Origin: Leptasterias polaris | Taxonomy: Eukaryota > Echinodermata > Asteroidea > Forcipulatida > Asteriidae | Assembly: GCA_037783415.1 (NCBI GenBank) | Contig: JAZGTN010000236.1 | Coordinates: 1,364,001 to 1,428,000, forward strand | Length of the DNA stretch: 64,000 nt | Reading direction: 5' to 3' | Shown here: positions 25,401-34,635 of the stretch, one piece after another | How positions within the stretch are numbered: position 1 is the stretch's first letter | Layout of the letters: each line of letters begins with the position of its first letter | The notes under the pieces: model-generated | What the model saw: only the letters and a program-made list of their open reading frames with translations | Told to the model about the DNA's origin: nothing | The model's database searches: none | Program-made: the position numbers and the translations under genes

Positions 25401-28400
25401 GATAGGTACTTTTATTTTGAAATTAAACAGCACACAATTTTAACACCTCGTTTATTTTATTTCTCCCCTACATGATCTATGAACAAGTAACATGGCGTCA
25501 TACTGATGATCTGTTGCTGTGTAGTGAGGCTGGTCAACCCTGTACAGTACCTTGGAGTATATGATGATGTGCGACGACAATATCCTTGTTTTAATTAATT
25601 GATTTTAGGCCAATTCTTTGAGCCTAAAATAATGTATTACTACTAGACAAGCTGGGGGTTGCCATGGGGCATATTTTGCTTCGCGGTCGGAAGTTGCTGA
25701 CCATGTGGTACAATTAACATTCCATTGGTCTGTTATTTGTTGTACGGCTGGCGGGCAGCGTCCCCCTCTGGATCCATTGTACATGGCAAAGACAGTCACT
25801 TTTGTTTGAGCAGTCCTTGTGAAAACTTGTTTTCTTGTGCTTAAGAAATTCAGTTTTGTTAAATTCCCGCCACCTAACCTTGCATACCACCTTGTCATGT
25901 TTTGGTGTGTTTTTAATATGATAGCTTGTAATGACTCCAATCATCATGTTGGCATGAGATAGCAAGCATGGGGCCAACGTACGTTCTCAATTTGCCCACT
26001 GGGTTTCGAGTTTGCGTATCCGGCTACTATCCCGATTGGAGTCTTTACAAGCACATCGGCGGATTTTCATTGTGTACACCTTCATAGTCCTCGGGTGTAT
26101 TTATTCAATTAGTACTTTCTGAAGCATTTGCTTATTTTGTTGTTCTATACCTCCTTTGTTTTAATTAATGTACATGTAGTTAATGTTAATAACAAGCCAA
26201 TATTGTCAGATGAGTGAGTTGGGTTTCCAGGGAGTGAGCACGGCGGCTCAACGCTGCCATTATTAAAGTGTAATTTATGGGAAGACACTACTGGAATTTG
26301 TCCAATCAGACCTGGATAACAATTTCGAAAGGGGAGGTGAGCTAGTTTGGTTTGGGAAGTCTTTCCTACTTGACAGGTGTCTTCATGCTATCCATCTTCC
26401 TCGGTAGATAAAGGGGTGTGCCTCAGTTATTTCTCTCAAACTCACGTGAAGCTTATGCACTGGGGGTTCAAATTGATGTTGCTCAATACTTTTTAAGTCT
26501 AGTGTGGGCCTTTATTTTATTGATCGGGTTCGAAGTTAATTTCTCCAATGTGAATCCGTAACTAATTTTAGTTGGCCCAATAATATTTTTTCAGTGATGG
26601 CCTATATTGATAGGGCTCGAGGTTCATTCCTTCAGTGTGAGTCTTTTGTTGAGAATGTTTTGCTGCAGAGAGTGGGCCTTTACGTAGTTATTTAGTTGGC
26701 TCGAGAATAATTTTCTCCAGGGTGGGCCTTTACTTTATTATGGATTGGGCTGGAGGTCCATTCCTACAGTGTGAGCCTTGTCAGTTCTTTTATAGCTGGC
26801 TCGAGAATATTTCCCTGCAGTGTAAGTTATTATTTACTGGCTCGAGAATATTTTACTGGCTCGAGAATATTTTGGGCTCGAGGTGTTATCCTCCAGGGTG
26901 AGTTCTTTGATACGTAAATGGCTGGAGAATATTTTTGCTCCAGGGTGGGCATAACATTATTATTAGTTGGCTCGAGAATAATTTTCTCCAGTGTGGGCTT
27001 TTACTTCCTATGAGTAGTGCTCGACATTGACTCCTCTGGTGTGAGTCCTTTATTGTTTTGTTGGCTCGAGAATATTATGTTCTTCAGCGTGATCCTTTAC
27101 TTTTTTATTTTAGTTGGCTAGAGAATTGTTTCTCTGATGTTGGCCTTTAAATTATTATGGATTGCCATAAATTAGAAAATGTTTCTCACTGACGTTGATG
27201 AATTGTGCATGCGTCAGCGTATTCCAGTGACATTGCAGAGGTATGTTTCCCAATTTCGAACCGCTGGGTGAAAGCACAGTGCGCTAAACTAGGCGCTCAT
27301 TATTTGCCGCACCCACAATATTTGTTTGGTCGAAAAGGATGGCGGTCATTTGTCGACACTGGGCACCAAACTCTTTTGTGACAATTTGCAGGCCCGTGTT
27401 CTTTCGTGGCATTTTAGGTGTTTCTCCCTGTGGGACACGCGTTGCGCGTTTGGCGTTTTTTCTCGGGATTGACACCGAAAATACAGAGTCTGGTTAAAAT
27501 TAAATTCAATGTTTTACTTGTCAGCAAAACTTTTGCTTAATCAAGTTATCAGTAAACTTATAAATTAGTGACATGCATTGTTACAAGAAGTTGTGATAGC
27601 GCTCTGATGTACCACAGGGGCTATTTCCGACCGTATGTGCCAAGGTGGAAACTCACAGCTTACTTGATTGGTTAAAATCATTCTATAATTTACAGGTGTG
27701 ATTACTATTAATACTATTATTGTTCTTAAATTTAATTGGGCCGTGACCGCAGGTTCGGGTCACGTGTGCCCATATTTGTTGCCCCCGTGTGCGTCAGTTA
27801 ATACTGACATGGTTCGGGTCAGAGGTACCCATTTGGTTTGCCCCCGTGTGCAAACATTAGTCAGACTTAATGCTGACATGTTTTGGGTCTGGTGTACCCC
27901 CTTTATTTGCCCCTGTGTGCAAATGGTTTTAGGCGCAGTGTGTGCCCTAATAAAAGGTTCGGGCGAGGTGTGCCCCGAATAAGGTTTTATGTGTATATTA
28001 TTGGTATATTGGTACGGCCTATATATGTGCGGCAGGATAGCCATTAACAGTTTTCGGCATCCGGCACAATTTTATTTACGAAAAATAAAAAACAGTTTTC
28101 AAGGCTGTGACATTAAATCAAAAAATAACATGTTCCTTTGTTTCATTCGAATCTGCGTATAATGTGCAGACAAATATCTAACACCACAAACGATTGTAGT
28201 TGGCACTCTTCACATTGATAAAAGAAGTCACAATCTAAACTCTGCGTTCTTTTGTTTCAGATATTCAGTCTGTAAAAGGCACAAGCAGCCACACCACAAA
28301 CACTACGTCTTATTATATTCTTGAAGTGTCATTTAGTAACAATTATAAGAAATGCAAATTCTGGTACTAACTGAAAATCAGATTTTGTGAATAAATTATC

Positions 28401-31400
28401 TTTTTAAAAAGTAGTTTTTGTCTATACAGATAACCAAAGCAATATGACGTTGGTAGATTCAGCTCTGTTCTGTCTGTGTCTGGACGATGAGCCTAACAAC
28501 GATAACTTTGAAGGCCTACTCAGGAGGGGACTGTATGGAAATGCTGGTAATAGGTGAGTGACTGATCGAACGTGCAATTCAGCCCCACCCACCATGGAAA
28601 CCGCCGGGCTCGGATGCTTATACAATTAGAATGATAACCAAGTGTGTGTCCTCGAGTCTGCAAAATGTAGCACACAAAAAACCCCAAACAAACAGACACA
28701 CCCTCCCACAAGGATATGGTCTGTGGGGTACTGCTATTGTTGTTCTATTATTCCCTTTTTCTGAAGAAATTCTTGTAGGGTAGCATTGTTAAAAGTACCC
28801 CTTAACTTTTGTGTGTATAAGGGCACGCACACACAATGAAGCCATCCTAAGGAATGTAGTTTCTTTCTTATAATGGGATTTTAATGGTTAGGGTAGGTCC
28901 GAAGCTAATGGATGGTTCTATAGGCAGTTTCAAGAGTCTAACATCCCATTGGGGAACTCAAACCGTAATTGGGAAGTAAATCCAAAGCTTCTTACCTTAT
29001 AGGTTGAGATATAATTTTATGCTATTTCGTACTTTACCCATCAATGTTGGCCTGATCTTATAGGCACACCATTCTAATCAAAGTCAATTGGTTTTTACAC
29101 TGCTGATCTGCTGCAGTGTTAGACCATGAGGGGGATATAGAGATAGAAAAGATCCTTCAGAACATCTACAAGGATTTGACTTCATAAAATAGATCTATAT
29201 GTGCATGTATTGTCATGTGTACCGTGTATACGAAAGCAATAACGTAAACTGGTTCTTATTGTTTTAAAAAGGGAACCCGTCTTTTTCCCCATCAAACCTT
29301 GGTTCGTAACCATATTTTGAATGGAAGAAAAAGTGGATGGATTCACCGTGATGAAAGTCTACGGACCATGTTTAAAACATTGAATCTTTGTCGTGGATTG
29401 TTAGGTGGTTTGATAAAACGATCCAGCTCATCATAACACAAGATGGATGCTTACTTCAAAACGTTGAACATTCGCCGGTAGATGGAATGACATCGACACG
29501 TTTGATGTCTGAGGCATTTCAGGATTCTGTTGACCGACCAGCTGTGTCACCAGGGGGCACTATCAGCAACGCAGACTACTCACAGACAGTCAAGAAGGTG
29601 ATCCCTGCTGTCATGTTATTCTTAGAACATGCAACCCTTTTAAAATAAAATATGCAATAAATAAAGAGTATCACAATGGTAATTGTCTCTCCCGTTAACT
29701 GCACCATCCTTTTGGCAAGAGAGCTTTTGGATTGAACATAGCTAGCCAGATAGTCACCAAAAAACTCAACATCTATTCGACCAACTGGCACTTGTTACTT
29801 TCTCCCCAGCTTGAATTTAACTTGGATTCTGTTACTCGCCAAGGCATCGAGGACGCCCAGGTTGATCACATACAAACTAATCAGCTGAGTGTTCGGTGTA
29901 TGGACTACAAGAGATATGGATCTACATTCCTGAAAGAGTGTAGACTTAGCCCAGACGCTGTAGCGCAACTGGCCGTACAGGTATGTCATCAATAGACCAT
30001 TAATTAGTTCTGACTAGTGTTCCACCGGAAGAAGCACTTTTTTCATTCAATGAAGAGGCAGTATTTTCTTTAAGAAGCGCTCTAAGTGTTTCCATCTGAA
30101 ACATTCAGGAAAATAACATGATTTCCTTTGGAAAGGGCTCTTAGTGTTTCTATCCAAACATTGATAGAAAATAGCCTGGTATCCTTTGGAAAGGGCTCTT
30201 ATAGTGTTTCCATCTGAAACATTCAGGAACAGACATGATTTCCTTTGGGTAGGGCTCTTATTGTTTCCATCTGAAACATTCAGGAACAGACATGATTTCC
30301 TTTGGGAAGGGCTCTTAATGTTTTCATCTGAAACATTCAGGAACAGACATGATTTCCTTTGGAAAGGGCTTTAGTGTTTCCATCTGAAACATTCAGGAAC
30401 AGACATGATTTCCTTTGGGAAGGGCTCTTAGTAGAGTTTTCATCTGAAACATTCAGGAACAGACATGATTTCCTTTGGAAAGGGCTTCAGTGTTTCCATC
30501 TGAAACACTCAGGAACAGACATGATTTCCTTTGGGAAGGGCTCTTAATGTTTCCATCGGAAACATTCAGGAACAGACATGATTTCCTTTGGAAAGGGCTT
30601 TAGTGTTTCCGTCTGAAACATCCAGGAACAGGCATGATTTCCTTTGGGAGAGATCTTACTTTTTCCATATGAAACATTCAGGAAAAGGCATATTTTCCTT
30701 TGGAAAGGGCTCTTAGTGTTTCCATCTGAAACATTCAGGAAGAAGGCATGATTTCCTTTGGAAGGTGCTCCTATAGTGTTTCCATCCGTAACGAAGGAGT
30801 GATGTTAAAAGAACAGGAATATTTCAGATTAATTCAAGTTTGTTTTCTGGTTGAAACACAGATTGCTTTTCATCGAATAAATGGCTACACCCCAATAACC
30901 TTTGAGCATTGCAGTACAGCCCTCTACAAACACGGTCGTATGGAAATGATTTATTCTGCAACGTCAGAGACAAAGAGTTGCGCTGAGGCATTCAACGGAA
31001 GAATTTCAGTTAGTCCTGCAAAGAAAGTCAGTCTAATTAATGCATGCTCTGATAAACATAGACAGCTTACAGCACAGGCGAAGGCTGGTATGTCTTAACA
31101 ACCCGTTTTTTGTTTACTCCATGTGTTTTCAATGAACTAGAGTTCTATTTTCAAGAAGGAGCTAGGACTAGTCGAATTTACAAGCCTCATTCTTCAATAA
31201 ATATCAAAGACATGTGGGTCAAAAGGTTTTGTTTAAAACAGTTAATTTTTTAAGGTTTGTTTTTAAAATTAAATCTTGGGATATTGAAAAACACTTATAC
31301 TTATTTATTGTGCGGTTTTGACAGGTCAAGGTTGGGAATGCCATCTGTTTGCGTTGGAAGCATTAGCGTCCAAGTCTGGAAAGTCCGTCTCTTTGTTCCA

Positions 31401-31647
31401 GGACCCTGCCTTTGCAAACGCCGTCACGCTGTCAACAAGCACCATAGGGGTACCTGTTGGTTACAATGGTGTAGCGTTTCCTCCTGATTCACCTAATGGA
31501 CTAGGGATCGCATACTCCATTATGGAAGATGGCGTTCAGTGGATCAGTACAAGCTATAAGACATCACAAAGTTTGTCAGACTTTTTAGAATGTCTCCAAC
31601 AAGCATCTGACGAGATTCATGAAGTTTTTGAGAAAGCCATCAAATAA
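1250..31647 (+). CDS. CPT2: Carnitine O-palmitoyltransferase 2-like gene, 11 exons (5' end missing)
   Basis: CPT2 transfers long-chain acyl groups from carnitine to CoA on the matrix face of the mitochondrial inner membrane. Exons: 1250-1452, 1872-1931, 20898-20998, 21545-21678, 21916-22118, 22572-22730, 28430-28553, 29405-29597, 29810-29980, 30862-31087, 31325-31647. All introns are GT-AG and all phases match, giving about 632 codons; human CPT2 has 658. CPT2-specific blocks include VPTM..Q..IPQLPIP, NKKNSHTSY, LDMSQFHRLFNATRIP, LVDSALFCLCLDD, RWFDK, LSPDAVAQLA and the carnitine-site LSTST. The exon with the start codon and targeting peptide was not found; exon 1250-1452 begins in phase 2. 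Oddities: in-frame TGA at 21551-21553, EHSPVDG where the family has EHSWGDG, and loss of Pro in the N-x-NP motif. Other carnitine acyltransferases fit less well because the insert ending LSPDAVAQLA matches CPT2. Identity is firm; functional status is not. Confidence 0.93.
1648..1833 (+). repeat. Intron 1 segment, source of two copies inside the array
   Basis: This 186-bp piece of intron 1 recurs at 2682-2867 and 4161-4346 with only a few mismatches (for example AGCCAAGG here, AGCCAATG in both copies). Confidence 0.9.
1872..1931 (+). CDS. CPT2: CPT2-like second detected exon
   Basis: A 60-nt exon between acceptor aactttcag and donor GTATTG. The split codon G+AT gives Asp, then LNIELEEQNKKNSHTSYVA, matching the family block EQL..QDKQNKHTSYIS. 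It leaves in phase 1 and joins an exon almost 19 kb away. Confidence 0.92.
2682..2867 (+). repeat. Copy 1 of intron 1 segment embedded in the array
   Basis: 186 bp nearly identical to 1648-1833. Junctions show microhomology: CAGTATGAAAA at the left, AATCATTACC at the right where the source reads AATCATTTGC. Confidence 0.93.
4161..4346 (+). repeat. Copy 2 of intron 1 segment embedded in the array
   Basis: Same breakpoints as copy 1 and exactly 1479 bp downstream, so the pair arose from one capture followed by duplication of a larger block. Confidence 0.93.
13421..18144 (+). repeat. Higher-order duplicated blocks inside the 34-bp array
   Basis: The rare variant CAAAACCATG occurs at 13421, 14849 and 17093, and the rare variant CTCTCCGTATG has its first G at 14472, 15900 and 18144. 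Both series have offsets of 1428 and 2244 bp (42 and 66 units), so blocks carrying both markers were duplicated as segments. CTCTCCGTATG also occurs at 8250 and 11412 (93 and 90 units apart from the next). Confidence 0.88.
20768..20780. repeat. C-homopolymer followed by ACACAC-rich tract
   Basis: Thirteen consecutive C followed by CA-rich sequence to about 20806, just downstream of the array. Confidence 0.9.
20898..20998 (+). CDS. CPT2: CPT2-like third detected exon
   Basis: Acceptor aaacacag, donor GTGAGA; phase 1 in, phase 0 out. It encodes EAWMDMYLLSRSSVLNTN and then SEDSRPAYMHQ, aligning with PWFDMYLSARDSVVLNFNP in CPT2. The Asn-x-Asn is kept but the following Pro is lost, which suggests relaxed constraint. 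Confidence 0.9.
21255..21340 (-). mobile_element. SINE tail fragment with AAT microsatellite
   Basis: An (AAT)n tract leads into TTTATATAGCGCAATATG and CCTCAAAGCGCTTAACA. The same TATATAGCGC / CTCAAGGCGCTT pairing forms the 3' end of the SINE at 32940-33345, so this is a truncated minus-strand tail in intron 3. Confidence 0.55.
21545..21678 (+). CDS. CPT2: CPT2-like fourth detected exon, contains in-frame TGA
   Basis: Acceptor gtcactag, donor GTAAGT; phase 0 in, phase 2 out. Translation is I-L-stop-A-T-N-I-T-V-S-V-L-R-F-L-K-S-L followed by a region aligning with LEPEVFHLNP. The stop TGA (21551-21553) falls where CPT2 proteins have the Arg of the RATN motif; a CGA to TGA change at a CpG would explain it. 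The AG at 21553-21554 would need a phase-1 donor, and the upstream donor is phase 0, so it does not rescue the frame. Confidence 0.85.
21916..22118 (+). CDS. CPT2: CPT2-like fifth detected exon
   Basis: Acceptor tttttgcag, donor GTAAGT; phase 2 in, phase 1 out. It encodes PHEAYRHAVKSNVHPLDMSQ, then FHRLFNATRIPKPTRDEL and HVLVMCRGHMYVFDILEEDG, one of the best-conserved CPT2 stretches. A frameshifted inverted copy of this exon lies at 33796-34000. Confidence 0.95.
22275..22460 (+). repeat. Dispersed repeat copy A in CPT2-like intron 5
   Basis: Begins near CGTAAGACCGAAATAACAA and ends near CTTGTGGCTAC. Two further copies lie inverted at 32655-32915 and 33362-33650. This copy lacks the segment the others carry before TAAATGCTACGT. 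Confidence 0.75.
22572..22730 (+). CDS. CPT2: CPT2-like sixth detected exon
   Basis: Acceptor gttctcttcag, donor GTACGT; phase 1 in and out. It encodes SIVSGQNIQGHLQFILNHSA and GFLTTQDRDIWTHLRQ, aligning with the I.AHLKYIL and YLTSENRDVWAELRQ blocks of CPT2. It is followed by the 5.7-kb intron 6. Confidence 0.93.
26480..27165. repeat. Degenerate tandem repeat with alternating half-units of about 45-50 bp
   Basis: At least ten copies of GGCTCGAGAATATTTTCTCC followed by AG(T/G)GTGGGCCTTTA recur, alternating with a second form GGGCTCGAGGTTCATTCCT. The TCGAG core is present in most copies. Confidence 0.7.
27740..27985. repeat. Degenerate repeat of about 75 bp, three to four copies
   Basis: GTTCGGGTCACGTGTGCCCA, GTTCGGGTCAGAGGTACCCA and TTTTGGGTCTGGTGTACCCC recur with TTGCCCCCGTGTGC(A/G) and AATACTGACATG between them. 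Confidence 0.65.
28430..28553 (+). CDS. CPT2: CPT2-like seventh detected exon
   Basis: Acceptor gtctatacag, donor GTGAGT; phase 1 in, phase 2 out. It encodes NMTLVDSALFCLCLDDEPNN and LLRRGLYGNAGNR, aligning with KKVDSAVFCLCLDD and ending at the N-R-WFDK junction. Confidence 0.94.
28554..29404 (+). other. CPT2-like intron 7
   Basis: 851 bp between donor GTGAGT and acceptor TTGTTAG. I see nothing coding or repetitive in it. Confidence 0.6.
29405..29597 (+). CDS. CPT2: CPT2-like eighth detected exon (catalytic histidine)
   Basis: Acceptor attgttag, donor GTGATC (weak); phase 2 in, phase 0 out. It encodes WFDKTIQLIITQDG and then VEHSPVDGMTSTRLMSEAF. The His of EHS is the catalytic base of the family and is kept, but the usual WGDGV that follows is PVDGM. 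SNADYSQTVKK closes the exon. Confidence 0.9.
29810..29980 (+). CDS. CPT2: CPT2-like ninth detected exon
   Basis: Acceptor tctccccag, donor GTATGT; phase 0 both sides, 57 codons. It encodes LEFNLDSVTRQG, then RYGSTFLKECRLSPDAVAQL. The LSPDAVAQLA block is diagnostic of CPT2. Confidence 0.94.
30085..30793 (+). repeat. 57-bp tandem repeat in CPT2-like intron 9, about 12 copies
   Basis: Unit: TTTCCATCTGAAACATTCAG, GAACAGACATGATTTCC, TTTGGAAAGGGCTCTTAGTG. Copies vary by small indels around 57 bp. Because 57 is a multiple of three, part of it stays open (SETFRNRHDFLW repeated), but it lies between a good donor at 29981 and acceptor at 30861 and is not coding. Confidence 0.9.
30862..31087 (+). CDS. 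CPT2: CPT2-like tenth detected exon
   Basis: Acceptor gaaacacag, donor GTATGT; phase 0 in, phase 1 out. It encodes NGYTPITFEHCSTALYKHGR, aligning with the family TYESCST..FKHGRTE block near the carnitine/CoA site, then CAEAF and CSDKHRQLTAQAKAG. The exon lies just after the 57-bp tandem repeat of intron 9. Confidence 0.93.
31325..31647 (+). CDS. CPT2: CPT2-like last exon and stop
   Basis: Acceptor ggttttgacag; phase 1 in; ends at TAA 31645-31647. It encodes GQGWECHLFALEAL, then FANAVTLSTSTIGVP with the STS carnitine-site motif, and NGLGIAYSIM as in CPT2 DGFGIAY. The C-terminus ends EVFEKAIK, close to the human end. Confidence 0.95.
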
Positions 31648-31993
31648 TGTTTTGAAAGTCTCCCATATTGCGGTACGCAAATAGTAAACTGCTAATCATG
31701 AATGTTGCACAATCAGTTAAACAATCCGGAAGTACCAAGACATTACATTGATAGAAGCAAATATGTACCGTGCGTTTAGGTTATTAAACGTACCATGTAG
31801 TGAATTTTTATTTTGTTAGAATGGATTGCATACACCACGTCAAAAGGTGATTAAACCCAGCTTACTATTAACCAAGTGAACCAAGCTTGCGAATAATTTG
31901 TTTTTCTTCTTCTATCATTTCCCCTTCCTAGGCCGTGCACATTTTGGGAGTCTGGTATGCTCTGAGAGGTTCCTTTTTAAGATAGCAAGACTA

Positions 31994-31999
31994 AATAAA
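31994..31999 (+). promoter_or_regulatory. Candidate polyadenylation signal of the CPT2-like gene
   Basis: A canonical AATAAA lies about 350 nt after the stop codon, in the sense orientation. No transcript data; it is the first canonical hexamer I see downstream of the stop. Confidence 0.45.
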
Positions 32000-32110
32000 A
32001 CACCTTCGTGCCAATCATTAACTTGTTACCGACATTTCTGAAGATTTGTAGGGTCCGAATACAGCAGGTCCGCGGGTTCAAGCCTCGGTAGGCCTACAGG
32101 CATACACTTG

Positions 32111-32290
32111 CCTTGTTCAGACACAGTACTAAAGTCGCCTAAATCATATGGTTCAACCTGATGGTTGACCTCTTTAAACCGAAGATAAACCGCACTGGTT
32201 AATGGATAGTTTTATTTTTTACGACCGCCCCCCTCTGCTCGAAAAGTTGAACCGGTTCGGGTCTAACTTAGTACGCTGTCTGAACATGGC
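32111..32290. mobile_element. MITE-like element with about 25-bp terminal inverted repeats
   Basis: Left end CCTTGTTCAGACACAGTACT; the right end read on the minus strand is GCCATGTTCAGACAGCGTAC. The interior has a palindromic GAACCGGTTC. Length about 180 bp, no coding capacity. Confidence 0.65.
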
Positions 32291-32654
32291 CAATGATGGG
32301 TTAGGGTCAGGATGATTGGTCGTTGTCTCTACAGCCTCAACATTTAGACCAAGCATGCACCTCATTCCGGGCTAACGCATGCATATGAGAGTTTACTAAT
32401 GGTTTCAACATTTTTTGATTCTTTTGGAAATTGGTGGAATGTTCTCTTCGTGTCACAACAACAAAACACTTGTTTCAAGCAACAAATTATTTCAATTACT
32501 GCAATAATTGTTGCAAGACATTTGGAGAGTGTTAATATTCCTACTGTATTAATTTAACAACGTTTACAATATGAACGACGAAAAAAATTGTATTTATGAA
32601 GTGCTTATAAGTAATCCATTCGAGCAAAACTTGGGAGACAATATTCCGTAATAA

Positions 32655-32915
32655 TACAGTGTAATGCATATTTTAGGCAACGTAGCATTTACAAGCTAAT
32701 ATTACCATAATTTTGTGTGTGTAATTTGGGTCACAAATTGGTGGGTGTGGCAAGCAGTAGCAACAAGTGTAGTTGGTGCAAGGGGTCAATAGTGAAGCTA
32801 GTGCACTACCAGGCAAATAAGATTATAATGATATTACATCTTACACTTTTATAGTTTTTTGTATAGTTTTTTGATAGGTTTTTGTTTATATTTTTGTTAT
32901 TTCGGTCTTACGACG
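32655..32915 (-). repeat. Dispersed repeat copy B
   Basis: On the minus strand this repeats intron 5 sequence at 22275-22460: GACCGAAATAACAA, ACTATAAAAGTGTAAGA and CCTTGCACCAACT. It carries an end segment (TAAATGCTACGTTGCCTAAA) absent from copy A and present in copy C, so the repeat is independent of the exon 5 duplication. Confidence 0.75.
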
Positions 32916-32939
32916 TCATTTCGTTGTGTTGATCAAACT

Positions 32940-33345
32940 CACCTGTCGTCATAATAGTGGCTTCTTATATAGCGCTCATATCTGTCACTCAGTGACACTC
33001 AAGGCGCTTCCAAAGTCAGTATTTTCCTGCAAGGTATGTGGAGCTCTGAAGCACGAGACCTATTCATTTTACATAGCACCATGTAATGGTTTTACAAGGT
33101 GCTGTGGCGCAATATGCAGCCAATCAAACCAGGAACACCGGGGCGAACCCCTTCTCTTTTCGATAAGTGCACTGGGTTCTTTTACGTGCATTACACAACA
33201 CACGGGACCAACGGCTTTACGTCCCATCCGAAGAATTGCTTAAGGACAGAAGTGTCACGACCGGGACTCGAACCCACATCATGCTAAACAGAAACACCAG
33301 AGCTTGAGTCCGGTGCTCTTATCCGCTCGGCCACGACACGTCATC
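32940..33345 (-). mobile_element. tRNA-derived SINE, apparently full length
   Basis: Read on the minus strand, the head carries a tRNA Leu/Ser-like A box (GTGGCCGAGCGGATAAGAGC) and a B box (GGGTTCGAGTCCCGG), typical RNA polymerase III internal promoters. The body and 3' tail end in AAGCGCCTTGAGTGTCACTG and GAGCGCTATATAAG. This layout is common in marine invertebrate genomes. It lies between dispersed-repeat copies B and C. It is not a functional tRNA gene: no acceptor stem pairing is apparent and the head continues into a SINE body. Confidence 0.82.
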
Positions 33346-33361
33346 ATCCAAATAATTTATG

Positions 33362-33650
33362 TTGCGCACATTTTAGGCGACGTAGCATTTACACACTTAT
33401 ATTATCATCATGTTGTGTTATTTGATTCCCCCTAAAAGATTGGCTGGGCAGACAGTAGCCACAAGTGAAGTTGGTGCATGGGGTAAATACTAGCTGATAA
33501 GCTACTACCAGGCAAGATTAACATATGAGACTATATAATGATTGACATCCCACACTTATATAGTTTTTTAATGTGTAGTTTTGTGTAGTTTTTGTTTTAT
33601 ATTTTACGTTTATAATATTGTTATTTCGGTCTTACGACGATGCTCGAAAA
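33362..33650 (-). repeat. Dispersed repeat copy C, attached to the exon 5 duplicate
   Basis: Inverted relative to 22275-22460, with the same order relative to exon 5 as in the gene, so it was duplicated together with exon 5 and intron 5. Confidence 0.8.
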
Positions 33651-33795
33651 GCACTGCAATGTACTCCTATTTTCCGAGACATGTGGAAAACAATCCCATA
33701 CTTGGTTTTGATTTGATTGAACCCCCGGTTCCATCGCAGATGTCTGAACCACAGATGTCTAAAACATTTGGGAAGTTTTTCATCTATTTACTTAC

Positions 33796-34000
33796 CATCT
33801 TCTTCGAGAACATCAAATACATACATATATGACCCCTGCACATCACCAGTACATGACGTTTGTCACGTCACAAAACAACTCATCCCTGGTTGGTTTAGGG
33901 ATTCTTGTTGCATCGAGTAGACGATGAAATTGACTCATATCCATAAATGATACATATTGCTTTTCAGTGCGTGTCTGTATATCACGGGCAGACAGACACT
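33796..34000 (-). pseudogene. Inverted partial copy of CPT2-like exon 5
   Basis: The minus strand reads almost the whole of exon 5 and continues through an intact GTAAGTAAATAG donor into intron 5 sequence. Relative to the gene it lacks one base in the GACCAAACG stretch (GACAAACG here) and has two extra bases in CATATGTATG (CATATATGTATG), so the frame is broken twice. PLDMSQ is altered near 33945. It lies about 2.1 kb past the CPT2-like stop codon in the opposite orientation, so it is a dead segmental duplicate. Confidence 0.92.
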
Positions 34001-34635
34001 TGTATAACATGCAGTTTCCCCAATTCCAAAACTCCGCATTAATGCCTTCTGTGTTATTTTATGGTTAGTGCGTGAACTTGTGTACTTTGATTCTGGAATT
34101 TGAGGCATGGTTGCAAATTTTATCTTTTGTTCCCACAATATTTTGTTTAATTTGACGCCCTAAAAAATGTTGGTTTTCGTGTCGTTGTTTTAAATATTCA
34201 ATTTTTTTGTTCATATAATGTTGTCAAAAATTTACTAAATTTGTCAGCTTTGTCCTTCAGCTTAAGTTTACATTATATTGTGGTTGTTTGCTTTGTTTCT
34301 GGGTTTTGGGTTAAATTTTTTCAAATGGTTTTCATTTTGAACTTTTGGAGGTGTGTTTGCGATCAATTTATAAGTTTTGTTAATTAATAGTTACTATTAT
34401 TTTTGATCTGTGGTTGTTGATATTATCTTTGTTAAAAGTTGGAATTGTTTCTTTGATTTGCGTTTTTGATGTTAGTTTTCTAAAAAATTGTAGTTATAGT
34501 TTCCTTTCCTTTTTGTGTCGCCCACAGTTTATGTGTATACGAAACGAGTCAAGTATTGCTGTAAGATCCCGACAGAATCAGGGACGTGTCCATTGTTCTG
34601 GCGAGCCAAAGTAGAGTATAAGCAAAGTCTTTAAA
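34001..34635. other. T-rich sequence without assignable feature
   Basis: Long runs of T/G-rich sequence on the + strand; open frames are short and show no domain. Confidence 0.4.

Larger units (their letters stand above)
22731..28429 (+). other. CPT2-like intron 6, 5.7 kb of AT-rich repeat-bearing sequence
   Basis: No coding exon is visible between donor GTACGT and acceptor tatacag. The stretch contains a poly-A run near 24282-24302 and two degenerate tandem repeats (listed separately). Open frames up to 111 codons show no recognisable domain. A large inserted element is possible, but I see no paired long repeats, transposase or reverse transcriptase. Confidence 0.6.

Noticed and set aside
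22731..28429. An LTR retrotransposon or Helitron filling intron 6
   Set aside because: I could not find paired long terminal repeats, a protease-RT-integrase order or Helitron ends; only degenerate tandem repeats are supportable.
33250..33345. tRNA Leu/Ser gene on the minus strand
   Set aside because: A and B boxes are present, but no paired acceptor stem is apparent and the sequence runs on into a SINE body.
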